Source: Nocardioides ungokensis (GTDB lineage Bacteria; Actinomycetota; Actinomycetes; Propionibacteriales; Nocardioidaceae). Taken from it: a stretch of 64,000 nt of DNA. The stretch spans positions 2,365,001 to 2,429,000 of the forward strand of contig NZ_CP059164.1 in assembly GCF_013466985.1 (NCBI RefSeq), given 5' to 3'. Position 1 is the first letter of the stretch. Every line of letters begins with the position of its first letter. A model generated the notes under the pieces. That model ran no database searches. It was not told where the DNA came from and worked only from the letters and a program-made list of their open reading frames with translations. The position numbers and the translations under genes were made by a program. Shown piece by piece: positions 9,396 through 20,824 of the stretch.

Positions 9396-10034
9396 ATGCC
9401 CGCCCCCAAGCTGTACGCCGACACGCACGCCCGCTTCGCCGGGCAGCTGATCGGAGACGTCCTGTTCGTCTGCTGGCTCGTCGCGTGGATCTGGATCGGG
9501 CACGCGGTGCACGACCAGACCCTCGAGCTGGCCGGACCCGGCCAGCAGACTGCGGACTCGGCCACCAGCCTGGCGGGATCGCTGACCGACGCGGGCGACG
9601 CCCTGAGCGGCGTACCGGTGGTGGGGGACAGCGTGTCGTCACCCTTCGACCAGGCCTCCTCGGCCTCCCAGCAGCTCGCGGAGGCGGGCCGGGCGGAGGT
9701 CCGGGCCGCCGAGCGGCTCGCCTTCTGGTTGGGTCTCTCGATCGCGGCCATCCCGATCCTCGTGGTGGGCACGCGCTACCTGCCCGGCCGGATCCGCTAC
9801 GTCCGGGAGGCCACGGCGGGGCAGCGGTTCATCGACAGCGAGGCCGACCTCGACCTGTTCGCGCTCCGGGCCGTCACCCACCAGCCGATGCACGTGCTCG
9901 CGCGCGTCACCGACGACCCGGTGGGAGCCCTGCGCACCGACGACCGGGAGGTCATCGCCCGCCTCGCGGAGCTCCAGCTGCGGGCGCACGGGCTGCGCTC
10001 GACCACGGTTCGGCCGACCGGGGTGCGGGCATAG
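9396..10034 (+). CDS. Two-helix membrane protein of unknown function
   Basis: A 212-residue protein I cannot assign to a named family. There is a first membrane helix at about 18-38 (LIGDVLFVCWLVAWIWIG) and a second at about 108-126 (LAFWLGLSIAAIPILVV). Between them lies a ~65-residue small-residue-rich segment, probably outside the membrane (TSLAGSLTDAGDALSG). The C-terminal ~80 residues are cytoplasmic and charged. A good ribosome site (CAGGAGGA) precedes the ATG. Its TAG overlaps the GTG of the DUF2252 gene by one base, indicating coupled translation. Confidence 0.7.
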   Translation: MPAPKLYADTHARFAGQLIGDVLFVCWLVAWIWIGHAVHDQTLELAGPGQQTADSATSLAGSLTDAGDALSGVPVVGDSVSSPFDQASSASQQLAEAGRAEVRAAERLAFWLGLSIAAIPILVVGTRYLPGRIRYVREATAGQRFIDSEADLDLFALRAVTHQPMHVLARVTDDPVGALRTDDREVIARLAELQLRAHGLRSTTVRPTGVRA

Positions 10035-11353
10035 TGACAAGCGTGTCCGACACTTCACGCCCCGACCTGATCGTCTCCGTCCTCGACGACGCGTTCGCGC
10101 CGCTGATGAAGGCCGACCCGGTCGCCTTCCGCGGCAAGTACCGCAAGATGGCGGCCGACCCGCACGCGTTCTACCGGGGGAGCGCCTGCCTGTTCTACGC
10201 CGACGTCACCCAGGACGAGGACCCGTACGCCGACGACCGCAGCGGCCGCATCTGGATCCACGGAGACCTCCACGTCGAGAACTTCGGCACCTACCTCAAC
10301 TCCGACGGCAGGCTGGTCTTCGACATCAACGACTTCGACGAGGCCTACCTCGGCCGCTTCACCTGGGACCTGCAGCGGTTCGCCGCCTCGCTCGCCCTCG
10401 TGGGCTGGCAGAAGGCACTGCCCGAGGACGACGTCCGCTCGCTGATCGGCAAGTACCTCCGCTCCTACCTCTCGCAGGTCGACGCCTACCGCAAGAGCGA
10501 GGACGACGACGACTTCGCGCTGCACCTCGACAACACCCACGGCCCCATCCACGAGGCCCTCGTGACGGCTCGCATGCAGCGGCGGGCCGAGCTGCTCGAC
10601 GACGCGACCGTCCTCAGCGACGGCGCCCGGGTGCTGCGCGAGGACTCCTCGGTGCGCCGGCTGGGGAAGAAGGAGCGGGCCCAGGTGGTCCGCGCGTTCG
10701 AGGGCTACCTCGACACGATCCCCGAGGACAAGCGGTTCGACCGCGAGCTTTTCTACGAGCTGCGGGACGTCGCGGGAAAGTCCGGGTTCGGGATCGGCAG
10801 CGCCGGTCTCCCGGCGTACAACCTGCTGGTCGAGGGCTACAGCCAGGCGCTGGACAACGACGTGCTGCTCTCGATGAAGCAGGCCAACATCCCGGCTGTG
10901 AGCCGGTTCGTCGACACCAGCGAGGTCGACGACTACTTCGAGCACGAGGGACACCGCACGGTCGTGAGCCAGCGGGCACTGCAGGTCCACACCGACCCGC
11001 TGCTGGGCTACACCACGATCGACGGCGTCGGGTACGTCGTCTCCGAGGTGTCGCCCTACGAGGTGGACCTGGACTGGTCGGACATCACCGAGCCGGACGA
11101 CATCGCGGCGGTCGTCGACCTGCTGGGCCGGGCGACGGCCAAGATCCACTGCGCCTCGGACGAGGACAGCTCCCAGGACCTCGTGGACTTCCAGGTCGAG
11201 GAGGCCATCGCGAAGAGCGTCGAGGGGCGGCGCCGCGAGTTCACGACCTGGGTGACCGACTTCGGGATGACCTACGCCGAGCAGGTGCGCGAGGACCACG
11301 CCCACTTCGTGCACGCGTTCCGCCAGGGGAAGATCGGCGTCTCCTCCACCTGA
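10034..11353 (+). CDS. DUF2252-family protein
   Basis: A 439-residue cytoplasmic protein of the DUF2252 family, distantly resembling aminoglycoside-phosphotransferase-like kinases. IWIHGDLHVENFGTY at about 75-89 has the HGDxHxxN arrangement of a kinase catalytic loop, and FDINDFDEAYLGRFTWDL the following metal-binding Asp region. KSGFGIGSAGLPAYNLLVEG is a glycine-rich family block. The biochemical function is not established. The GTG at 10034 overlaps the previous stop by one base; a second GTG at 10043 is possible. No frameshift. Confidence 0.82.
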   Translation: MTSVSDTSRPDLIVSVLDDAFAPLMKADPVAFRGKYRKMAADPHAFYRGSACLFYADVTQDEDPYADDRSGRIWIHGDLHVENFGTYLNSDGRLVFDINDFDEAYLGRFTWDLQRFAASLALVGWQKALPEDDVRSLIGKYLRSYLSQVDAYRKSEDDDDFALHLDNTHGPIHEALVTARMQRRAELLDDATVLSDGARVLREDSSVRRLGKKERAQVVRAFEGYLDTIPEDKRFDRELFYELRDVAGKSGFGIGSAGLPAYNLLVEGYSQALDNDVLLSMKQANIPAVSRFVDTSEVDDYFEHEGHRTVVSQRALQVHTDPLLGYTTIDGVGYVVSEVSPYEVDLDWSDITEPDDIAAVVDLLGRATAKIHCASDEDSSQDLVDFQVEEAIAKSVEGRRREFTTWVTDFGMTYAEQVREDHAHFVHAFRQGKIGVSST

Positions 11354-11381
11354 GCCGGACGTTCCGCTCCCGTGATCGGGC

Positions 11382-12559
<1,178 letters not shown>

Positions 12560-12566
12560 GGCCGTC

Positions 12567-12576
12567 ACCCTAGGCT
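12567..12576. promoter_or_regulatory. Overlapping divergent -10 hexamers for galK and the ankyrin gene
   Basis: TAGGGT on the minus strand (12572-12567) and TAGGCT on the plus strand (12571-12576) share the central bases of a CTAG. Each is seven bases from its own start codon, so both transcripts appear leaderless. Polymerase cannot occupy both at once. Confidence 0.55.
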
Positions 12577-12583
12577 CTGGAGC

Positions 12584-14430
<1,847 letters not shown>

Positions 14431-14457
14431 CCGGGTCGTGCTCGGGGCAGACGGGAC

Positions 14458-16194
14458 TCAGTCGACAGCCGGGTCGCGCTCGACCGAGAGGACGAAGTCG
14501 TCCCCGTGCTCGGTGACACCGGCCACGACGGCTGCCTCGACGGCCTCCGCGGCGTACTTCTGACGGACCATGAGCGGGTCGTTGCGCAGGTCCTTCACGA
14601 GGGCGACCGACAGGCCGATCATGACCACGACGAACGGCAGCGCCGCCACGATCGTGATCGTCTGCAGGCCCGTGAGCGCGTCCGAGCCGCCGACCAGCAG
14701 CATCACCGCGGCCACGGCACCAGTTGCAACGCCCCAGAAGATGACCGTCGGCTTGCTCGGCTCGATGGTGCCGCGCTCGGAGAGCGTACCCATCACGATC
14801 GAGGCGGCGTCGGCGCCCGAGACGAAGAAGATCGCCACCAGGGCCATCACCACGATGCTGGTGACCGTGGCCCACGGGTAGGCCTCGAGGGTGCTGAACA
14901 GCTGCGTCTCCACGCCGCCGGCGCCCGCGATGTCGGTGCCGGTCTGCTGGAGCTTGATGGCCGCACCGCCGAAGATGCAGAACCACACGAGGCTGACCAG
15001 GCTCGGCACCAGCAGCACGCCGCTGACGAACTGGCGGATGGTGCGGCCGCGGGAGATCCGTGCGATGAACATGCCGACGAACGGCGTCCATGAGAGCCAC
15101 CAGGCCCAGTAGAAGATGGTCCAGCTCTGCAGCCACTCGTTGGTCGAGCCGCCCTCGGCACCGGTCCGGGCCGACATCATCGCGAGGTCCTGGATGTAGG
15201 AGCCGAGCGAGGTCGGGACGAGGTTCAGGATGAACACGGTCGGGCCGACGAGGAACACGAACAGCGCCAGGGCGATGGCCAGCACCATGTTGATGTTCGA
15301 GAGCCACTGGATGCCCTTGGCGACACCCGAGACGGCGGACAGCACGAACGCGACCGTCAGCACCGCGATGATGATGACCAGGATGCTGTTGCCGGTGGCG
15401 CTCCAGCCGCTGACGATGTGCAGGCCGGAGCGGATCTGCAGGGCGCCGAGGCCCAGGGACGCGGCGGACCCGAAGAGCGTCGCGAAGATCGCGAGCATGT
15501 CGATGACCTTGCCGGCGGGGCCGTTGGCGTGCTTGCCCAGCAGCGGCTCGAACGCCGCGGAGATCAGCTGCAGGCGGCCCTTGCGGTAGACGCCGTAGGC
15601 GATCGCGAGGCCGACGACGGCGTAGATGGCCCACGGGTGGAGGGTCCAGTGGAAGAGCGTGGTGGCCATGGCGTTCTGCGTGGCCTCGGGGTTGCCGGCG
15701 GCGCCGGTGCCCGGAGGGGGCGTGGCGAAGTGGGTGATCGGCTCGCTCACGCCGTAGAACATCAGGCCGATGCCCATGCCGGCGCTGAACATCATGGCGA
15801 CCCAGGAGACGGTCTTGAACTCCGGCTCCTCGTCGTCACGTCCCAGGGTGATGTTGCCGTAGCGGCTCAGGGCCAGCCAGAGCACGAACACGACGAAGCC
15901 GCTCGAGGTGAGCACGAAGAGCCAGCCGGTGTTCGCCATCGTCCAGCTCAGTGAGTCGCCGGAGACCTTGGCCAGCGACGAGGTGCTGACGAACCCCCAG
16001 ACGAGGAAGGCGACCGCGATCACCGCGGAGACGCCGAAGACGACCTTGTCGAGGCCCGCACGGGTGTGCCCGGCTTCCTCGACCGGCACGTCCAGGGCGG
16101 GGTGGAGCTCGGTCTCGCCGGCCGACGCTCGTGCGTCGCCGTCGCCGGTCCGGGGACGGGGTGGATGCGTGGTGGGGTCCTGCTGTGTCGTCAC
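14458..16194 (-). CDS. BCCT-family betaine/choline/carnitine transporter
   Basis: Secondary transporter for quaternary ammonium osmolytes, probably Na+- or H+-coupled (578 aa). It has about twelve hydrophobic helices and the family signatures FSAGMGIGLMFYGVSEP and NWTL-like FHWTLHPWAIYAVVGL, plus WTIFYWAWWLSWTPFVGMF in the conserved tryptophan-rich helix. The hydrophilic N-terminus is about 50 residues and the C-terminal tail acidic. The start is GTG 16194. Substrate specificity cannot be assigned. It stands alone, convergent with guaB1. Confidence 0.92.
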   Translation of the reverse strand: MTTQQDPTTHPPRPRTGDGDARASAGETELHPALDVPVEEAGHTRAGLDKVVFGVSAVIAVAFLVWGFVSTSSLAKVSGDSLSWTMANTGWLFVLTSSGFVVFVLWLALSRYGNITLGRDDEEPEFKTVSWVAMMFSAGMGIGLMFYGVSEPITHFATPPPGTGAAGNPEATQNAMATTLFHWTLHPWAIYAVVGLAIAYGVYRKGRLQLISAAFEPLLGKHANGPAGKVIDMLAIFATLFGSAASLGLGALQIRSGLHIVSGWSATGNSILVIIIAVLTVAFVLSAVSGVAKGIQWLSNINMVLAIALALFVFLVGPTVFILNLVPTSLGSYIQDLAMMSARTGAEGGSTNEWLQSWTIFYWAWWLSWTPFVGMFIARISRGRTIRQFVSGVLLVPSLVSLVWFCIFGGAAIKLQQTGTDIAGAGGVETQLFSTLEAYPWATVTSIVVMALVAIFFVSGADAASIVMGTLSERGTIEPSKPTVIFWGVATGAVAAVMLLVGGSDALTGLQTITIVAALPFVVVMIGLSVALVKDLRNDPLMVRQKYAAEAVEAAVVAGVTEHGDDFVLSVERDPAVD

Positions 16195-16318
16195 GTGTGT
16201 CGGCGCCGGTGGAGACGCCGCCTCCTTCGCTCGATCAGGTGCGGGGGACGTTCGACCGTGCCAAGGCAGAAGCCTGAGCGCAATCTGAGAAAGACACTTC
16301 CCCGCCCCGCAATCCGGT

Positions 16319-16344
16319 GAAACCGCTGGTCAGTGCACGGTTTC
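16319..16344. terminator. Possible hairpin in the 16195-16402 spacer
   Basis: GAAACCG and CGGTTTC arms are separated by 12 bases, about 60 bp past the 3' end of the minus-strand MerR gene. The remaining ~200-bp spacer holds the upstream region of the transporter gene; I see nothing else distinct in it. Confidence 0.35.
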
Positions 16345-16402
16345 CGGGAACAGCGTGATCTCCGGCACGTGACTCGTCACCAACCGCCTCGCAGCGGCGC
16401 GG

Positions 16403-17281
16403 TCAGGAGCCGAACCGGTCGACGTAGGCGATGACCCGGTTGAAGAGCATCGTGACCGAGGCCTGGTCGACCAGACCGGGGGAGGGCTCGTCGGCGAGCT
16501 CGTAGAGCAGCGGGGCGGCCTCGGCCACCCCGTGCTCCTGCGCGACCCGGGCGCAGACCCGAGCGGCGTCGCGGACCGGTCCGGCCTCGACCGTCCACAC
16601 CGACTCGAAGATCCGGTCGCGGTCGCGGACCTCGCCCTGGCCGGGCAGCTCCCACGCGGTGAGCACCACCGGCAGGTCGTGGGAGTCGCACACCACGAAC
16701 CACTCGCGCCGCATGGGGTCGTCGCCGCGGAGGTCCACCCGCGTCAGGCGGCCAGCCTCCTTCCGGCTCCCCGTCGCCGCCTCGGCGAAGACCAGCGTCG
16801 AGCGGGCGACCCGGGCGAGCTCGGCCCAGCGCTCCTGCGCCGACCCGAGGTACCGCTCGCGCTGGAAGCCGCCGAAGAGGTGCGCCCGTTGCGCCCGGGC
16901 GCAGAACTCGTCCTCGATCGCCCACGAGAGGGCCAGGAGCGTGGACTTGCGCAGCCGTTGAGCGACCAGATGGGGGTGACGACGCCGCAGCTCGGCGAAG
17001 ACCGAGGGGGTGCCCGGCTCGGCCGCGGCCATGGCCTCGGCGATGGCGACGTCGAGCCGGACGCCGGCGTCGCGGCGTCGCGTCACGTGGTCGACCGCTG
17101 CGACGTGCCCCTCGTCGTATCGACGGTGCCCGCTGTCGAGCCGGATCGGCGTGGGGAACCCGTGGCGGGTCTCCCACATGCGCAGGGTCGCAGGGCTCAC
17201 CCCGGTGCGCCGGGACAGCTCGCCGATCGTGAGGACCGAATTCGCGTCCGACTCTTGCGTGGACGCCGGTGGCGTGGTCAT
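16403..17281 (-). CDS. MerR-family regulator with C-terminal DICT-type sensory domain
   Basis: A 292-residue transcription factor. Residues about 16-85 are a MerR winged helix: LTIGELSRRTGVSPATLRMW, then GHRRYDEGHVAAVDHV. The C-terminal ~190 residues match the DICT sensory domain by pattern: ALSWAIEDEFCARA, LFGGFQRERYLGSAQERW, and REWFVVCDSHDLPVVLTAW. DICT domains are thought to sense light or redox-linked small molecules; the ligand here is unknown. TATCGT lies seven bases before the ATG and abuts a large palindrome, so autoregulation is likely. It is divergent from the small gene and the FHA gene. Confidence 0.8.
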   Translation of the reverse strand: MTTPPASTQESDANSVLTIGELSRRTGVSPATLRMWETRHGFPTPIRLDSGHRRYDEGHVAAVDHVTRRRDAGVRLDVAIAEAMAAAEPGTPSVFAELRRRHPHLVAQRLRKSTLLALSWAIEDEFCARAQRAHLFGGFQRERYLGSAQERWAELARVARSTLVFAEAATGSRKEAGRLTRVDLRGDDPMRREWFVVCDSHDLPVVLTAWELPGQGEVRDRDRIFESVWTVEAGPVRDAARVCARVAQEHGVAEAAPLLYELADEPSPGLVDQASVTMLFNRVIAYVDRFGS

Positions 17282-17288
17282 GTTGGAA

Positions 17289-17325
17289 ACGATACTTCAA
17301 CAAACTGTTGAAGTACATGTTCAAC
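17289..17325. promoter_or_regulatory. MerR-type operator with three half-sites and minus-strand -10
   Basis: ACTTCAACA-AAC-TGTTGAAGT (17294-17314) is a perfect 9-bp inverted repeat. A third half-site TTCAAC at 17320-17325 repeats the pattern, giving TTCAAC / GTTGAA / TTCAAC. The minus-strand -10 (TATCGT, 17294-17289) touches the palindrome. It lies between the MerR gene and the gene at 17342 and probably controls both. Confidence 0.7.
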
Positions 17326-17341
17326 TTTGGAGGCGATGGCG

Positions 17342-17629
17342 ATGGCCATCAACGAGACACCCACCGCGGGTCGCGGGAACGGCACGTCCACCGGCCGCGT
17401 CAGCAGCGAGCCGCTCGACGGCACGAGCGGAGAAGTCGTCGACTGGACCGATCTCGGCCGGTCGATGTGGTCCTTCCTGACCGTACGCGAGGCGGCGATC
17501 AACTACCGCTTCGTGGACATGAGCGTGGAGGTGCCACGCGACACCGGTTCCAACGCCCCACGCGCCGTCTGGAAGCTCAACGGGACCCTCCAGGTCACCA
17601 CCGACGACAACGCGTCGGACCGGGGCTGA
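17342..17629 (+). CDS. Small conserved-looking protein of unknown function
   Basis: A 95-residue soluble protein that I do not recognise. The first ~30 residues are low complexity, then an ordered part follows: DWTDLGRSMWSFLTVREAAINY and FVDMSVEVPR, ending RAVWKLNGTLQVTTDD. The ATG at 17342 is preferred over 17336 because GGAGG at 17329-17333 is then at a normal 8-nt spacing. It lies directly downstream of the MerR operator and four bases before the FHA gene, so it is probably the first gene of a two-gene regulated unit. Confidence 0.65.
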   Translation: MAINETPTAGRGNGTSTGRVSSEPLDGTSGEVVDWTDLGRSMWSFLTVREAAINYRFVDMSVEVPRDTGSNAPRAVWKLNGTLQVTTDDNASDRG

Positions 17630-17633
17630 CGTC

Positions 17634-18485
17634 GTGCCCGGCGATCTGCACGTCGTCGCCGACCTCTCGTTCGCCGTGGAGGTGCCCGGCGGCCGGACCG
17701 TGCACGGGACCCTGCGCGGCGCGGGCAACCGCTTCGTGCTCGAGGTCGACGATCCCGGCGCCTTCGCCGGTGACCGCGACGCGCCGGCGATCCGGACGCT
17801 CGCGGCCGGCCTCGCCGGTCGGGGCATGGCGGTGCGGGTCGTCCAGGACGACCGGCACCTGGTCACGTTCGGAGCCGTGCGCGCCCCGTGGTGGCAACGC
17901 CGGGTCACCGGATCGCGGTTCATCCGCCTGGGCAGCCTGCGTGGCGCGTGGACCTCGGCCCGGTCGCGCACTCGGGACACCGCACCGGTCCTGCCGGACG
18001 ACTCGCTCACGCCACCGACGACGTTGTGGCCCCCGGCCCCGACGTTCCAGCGCCGGCCCCGGCGTCGGGTCACGACCACCCACGACCCGGCCCGGGGTGG
18101 CGGTCCACGCCTGGTGCTGGTCGCCGGGCAGGACGTCTGGGCCGGGCAACGACAATCGGTGTACTGGCTCGCCGACACGGTCACCACCATCGGCAGCGAT
18201 CAGGGCTGCGACGTGTGCCTGCCGCAGCTGCCGGAGGTGCAGGCGGAGGTCCACCACGACGAGGCCGACGAGCTCGTCATCGTCGCGCGCAGCCCCGGGG
18301 TCAGGGTCAACGGCGCACCGGTGCGTCGCCAGGTCCTCCGGACCGGCGCCCGCGTCGAGGTCGGGCCGTGGCAGCTCGCCTACTACCGGGAGGAGTACGC
18401 AGACCACGGTCGGCCCTACGGGGGTCGGATCGGCGGAGAGCTCGGCCACCAGCGTCCGCAGCCGCCCCGCGACCACCTCAGGTGA
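17634..18485 (+). CDS. FHA-domain protein
   Basis: A 283-residue cytoplasmic protein. The first ~100 residues are an uncharacterised beta-rich region (FAVEVPGGRTVHGTLRGAGNRF). A basic, proline-rich linker follows to about 165. The C-terminal ~100 residues form an FHA-like domain: VYWLADTVTTIGSDQGCDVCL with the GS/D-type phosphothreonine-binding loop, then VNGAPVRRQVLRTGARVEVG. FHA domains bind pThr peptides, so a Ser/Thr kinase client is implied, though no such kinase is in the window. Start GTG 17634 lies four bases after the previous stop. Confidence 0.78.
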   Translation: MPGDLHVVADLSFAVEVPGGRTVHGTLRGAGNRFVLEVDDPGAFAGDRDAPAIRTLAAGLAGRGMAVRVVQDDRHLVTFGAVRAPWWQRRVTGSRFIRLGSLRGAWTSARSRTRDTAPVLPDDSLTPPTTLWPPAPTFQRRPRRRVTTTHDPARGGGPRLVLVAGQDVWAGQRQSVYWLADTVTTIGSDQGCDVCLPQLPEVQAEVHHDEADELVIVARSPGVRVNGAPVRRQVLRTGARVEVGPWQLAYYREEYADHGRPYGGRIGGELGHQRPQPPRDHLR

Positions 18486-18515
18486 CCGGCAGCTCCCGCG
18501 ACCCTAGGCACGACG

Positions 18516-19109
18516 TCAGCTGCGGGAGCTGCGCTCGCTCCGCCCGCGGACGATGCCGATGAAGGCCTGGACCCTGGGATCGTCGTTGTCGACGAGCCAG
18601 GCCAGGCCGACCTTCGTCGGCGGCAGGTCGGTCACCGGTCGGTACGTCGTGTCCTTGCGGTGGTGGAGCCGGGCCACCGACATCGGCACGATGACCACCC
18701 CGGTCCCGCCGGCGACGACCTCGACGGCGTCCTGCACCGACATGGGTGGCCAGTCGAGCTGCTCGGCCGACGGCCGCCAGCCCGACTCGTGGGGGAGCAC
18801 CAGCTGCTCGTCGTCGAGGTCCTCGAGGGTGACCTCCTCCACGACGGTCGCCACGTGGTCCTTGGCCACCACGGCCACCGGGACCTCGTCGTACAGCGGG
18901 ATGCAGTGGAGGCCGTCCCGGTCGATCGGGAGCCGCACGAGGCACATGTCGAGGCTCCCGTCGCGCAGCGCCGCCTCCTGGCTCTCCTGCTCCACCGGCA
19001 CCAGCTCGAGGAGCTCGCCGGCGTGACGACGACGCCACGTGCCCGCCCACTTGTCGGGGGTCGCCCCGGTCACGAATCCGACGCGGAAGGGCGGCTGGGG
19101 CGTGGGCAC
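18516..19109 (-). CDS. Stand-alone LysR-type substrate-binding domain
   Basis: A 197-residue protein with the periplasmic-binding-like fold of LysR effector domains: FRVGFVTGATPDKW, LRDGSLDMCLVRLPID, IPLYDEVPVAVVAKDH, and VEVVAGGTGVVIVPMSVARLHHRKD. No helix-turn-helix precedes it. The upstream sequence has a -10 (TAGCCT) six bases before the GTG, so the DNA-binding half was not simply lost by a frameshift. Similar HTH-less proteins exist in actinobacteria. It may bind a small ligand or interfere with a full LysR protein; the function is unproven. Confidence 0.78.
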   Translation of the reverse strand: MPTPQPPFRVGFVTGATPDKWAGTWRRRHAGELLELVPVEQESQEAALRDGSLDMCLVRLPIDRDGLHCIPLYDEVPVAVVAKDHVATVVEEVTLEDLDDEQLVLPHESGWRPSAEQLDWPPMSVQDAVEVVAGGTGVVIVPMSVARLHHRKDTTYRPVTDLPPTKVGLAWLVDNDDPRVQAFIGIVRGRSERSSRS

Positions 19110-19115
19110 GCGGTC

Positions 19116-19121
19116 AGGCTA
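19116..19121 (-). promoter_or_regulatory. Leaderless -10 of the LysR-like domain gene
   Basis: Minus-strand TAGCCT six bases before the GTG at 19109; no ribosome site between. Confidence 0.55.
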
Positions 19122-19152
19122 GCCGGGCGTCCTCGGGGGGGTCACCGCGGAC

Positions 19153-19187
19153 GGGTCCTGTGGCCCCGCACCGGGGACCTATGGCCG
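19153..19187. promoter_or_regulatory. Two tandem DosR/DevR-like boxes before the flavoprotein gene
   Basis: GGGTCCTGTGGCCC (19153-19166) and GGGACCTATGGCCG (19174-19187) both follow the GGGnCnnnnGnCC pattern. They start 21 bp apart, two helical turns, which is the usual arrangement of dormancy-regulator sites. They end 49 bp before the ATG of the SQR-like gene. Match to the mycobacterial consensus core is 9 and 10 of 14 positions. Confidence 0.45.
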
Positions 19188-19236
19188 CTGCATGCCCGGC
19201 CGCACCACGGTGGACTTCTCTCGGGAGGGAGGGCTC

Positions 19237-20481
19237 ATGAAGAAGCTCCTGGTGCTGGGGGCCGGCACGGCGGGGACCATGGCCGCGAACCGGCTTCGTC
19301 GACGGCTGGACCGGCACGAGTGGCAGATCACCGTCGTCGACCGCGACGACGCCCACCACTACCAGCCGGGCTACCTCTTCGTCCCCTTCGGCACGTACGA
19401 CCGCGACGACGTGGTGCGCAGCCGCCACCACTTCCTCGCCGACGGCATCGATCTGGTGCTCGGCGAGATCGCCCGGGTGGTGCCCGACGCCGACGAGGTC
19501 GTGCTGGGTGACGGCCGCCGGCTGGGCTACGACCAGCTCGTCATCGCCACCGGCACCTCGCCCCGGCCGGACCAGACGCCCGGGATGGACGGCAGCGAGT
19601 GGCGGCGCAGCATCTTCGACTTCTACACCCTCGAGGGAGCCGAGGCACTCGCGGAGGCGCTGCAGGCCTTCGACCACGGCCGCCTCGTGGTGCACGTGAC
19701 CGAGATGCCGATCAAGTGCCCGGTCGCCCCGCTGGAGTTCACCTTCCTGGCCGACTCGTGGCTGCGCGGACGCGGCCTGCGCGACCGGGTGGAGATCGTC
19801 TACGTCACCCCGCTGGACGGCGCCTTCACGCGGCCGGTGGCCGCGGCTCACCTCGGTGGGATGCTCGAGGAGCGCAAGATCCTCCTGGAGACCGACTTCC
19901 TCGTCGAGCACGTCGACCCCGAGCGGAAGGTCCTCGTGTCGTACGACGAGCGCGAGGTGCCCTTCGACCTGCTGGTGACGGTGCCGCTGAACCTGGGCGC
20001 GGACTTCGTGTCCCGCTCGGGCCTCGGCGACGAGCTCAGCTACGTGCCGGTCGACGAGCACACGCTGCTCTCGGTGGCCCACGACAACATCTTCGCGATC
20101 GGCGACGCCAACGACATCCCCGCCTCCAAGGCCGGTTCGGTGGCTCACTTCGCGGTCGAGGTCTTCGTCGGCAACTTCCTGCAGCACGTGCAGGGACAGC
20201 CCATGACCGGCTCCTTCGACGGACACGCCAACTGCTTCGTGGAGGCGGGCGACGACAAGGCGCTGCTGATCGACTTCAACTACGACACCGAGCCGCTCAC
20301 CGGCAGGTACCCGCTGCCGTACGTCGGGCCGCTGAGCCTGCTGCGCGAGACCAGGACGAACCACGTCGGCAAGCTCGCGTTCCGGCACGTCTACTGGAAC
20401 GTCCTGCTCCGCGGGCGTCCGCTCCCGTTGCCGGCCCGGATGTCCATGGCCGGCAAGCACGTCCCTCACGAGGAGGCCTGA
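19237..20481 (+). CDS. Sulfide:quinone oxidoreductase-like FAD protein
   Basis: A 414-residue pyridine-nucleotide-disulfide family flavoprotein. The N-terminal dinucleotide motif is VLGAGTAGTMAA (about 6-17) and the second FAD contact is IFAIGDANDIPASKAG (about 285-300). Two cysteines fall where SQR enzymes have their redox pair: Cys161 in PIKCPVAP and Cys333 in ANCFVEAG. The C-terminal amphipathic part could attach to the membrane. The ATG at 19237 has GGGAGGGAGGG upstream. Downstream DsrC- and DsrE-like genes support a role in sulfide or persulfide handling. The electron acceptor is not shown by sequence. Confidence 0.82.
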   Translation: MKKLLVLGAGTAGTMAANRLRRRLDRHEWQITVVDRDDAHHYQPGYLFVPFGTYDRDDVVRSRHHFLADGIDLVLGEIARVVPDADEVVLGDGRRLGYDQLVIATGTSPRPDQTPGMDGSEWRRSIFDFYTLEGAEALAEALQAFDHGRLVVHVTEMPIKCPVAPLEFTFLADSWLRGRGLRDRVEIVYVTPLDGAFTRPVAAAHLGGMLEERKILLETDFLVEHVDPERKVLVSYDEREVPFDLLVTVPLNLGADFVSRSGLGDELSYVPVDEHTLLSVAHDNIFAIGDANDIPASKAGSVAHFAVEVFVGNFLQHVQGQPMTGSFDGHANCFVEAGDDKALLIDFNYDTEPLTGRYPLPYVGPLSLLRETRTNHVGKLAFRHVYWNVLLRGRPLPLPARMSMAGKHVPHEEA

Positions 20482-20484
20482 ACC

Positions 20485-20799
20485 ATGCCCATCACGACGA
20501 TCGACGGCCACCACATCCAGGTCGATGCCGAGGGCTTCATGACCGACCCCATGGAGTGGACCGACGACCTGGCCAGGACGCTCGCCGCGCAGATCGGGAT
20601 CGAGCTGACCGACGAGCACTGGAAGGCGATCCGGTTCGTCCGCCACGACTTCGCAGACCAGGGCGAGACGGCCACGCTGCGCCGGATGAGCACGGTCGGG
20701 GGGATCCCGACCAAGACGCTCTTCGCGCTCTTCCCCCAGAAGCCGGCCAAGAAGCTGGCGTACGTCGCGGGGCTGCCCAAGCCGCGCGGCTGCGTCTGA
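20485..20799 (+). CDS. TusE/DsrC-family sulfur-relay protein with one conserved Cys
   Basis: A 104-residue protein of the DsrC/TusE family: DGHHIQVDAEGFMTDPMEW at the start, LTDEHWKAIRFVRHDF in the middle, and C-terminal LPKPRGCV. The penultimate Cys of the flexible arm is present. The second Cys that dissimilatory DsrC carries eleven residues upstream is absent, so it cannot form the trisulfide of true DsrC. It is more likely a persulfide carrier like TusE. It starts three bases after the flavoprotein gene and is probably co-translated with it. Confidence 0.88.
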   Translation: MPITTIDGHHIQVDAEGFMTDPMEWTDDLARTLAAQIGIELTDEHWKAIRFVRHDFADQGETATLRRMSTVGGIPTKTLFALFPQKPAKKLAYVAGLPKPRGCV

Positions 20800-20824
20800 C
20801 GCGCGTGACCCCGAGGAGACCCGC

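Noticed and set aside
18516..19109. Truncated LysR pseudogene
   Set aside because: The promoter lies directly before the start, the frame is clean and similar HTH-less proteins occur in actinobacteria.
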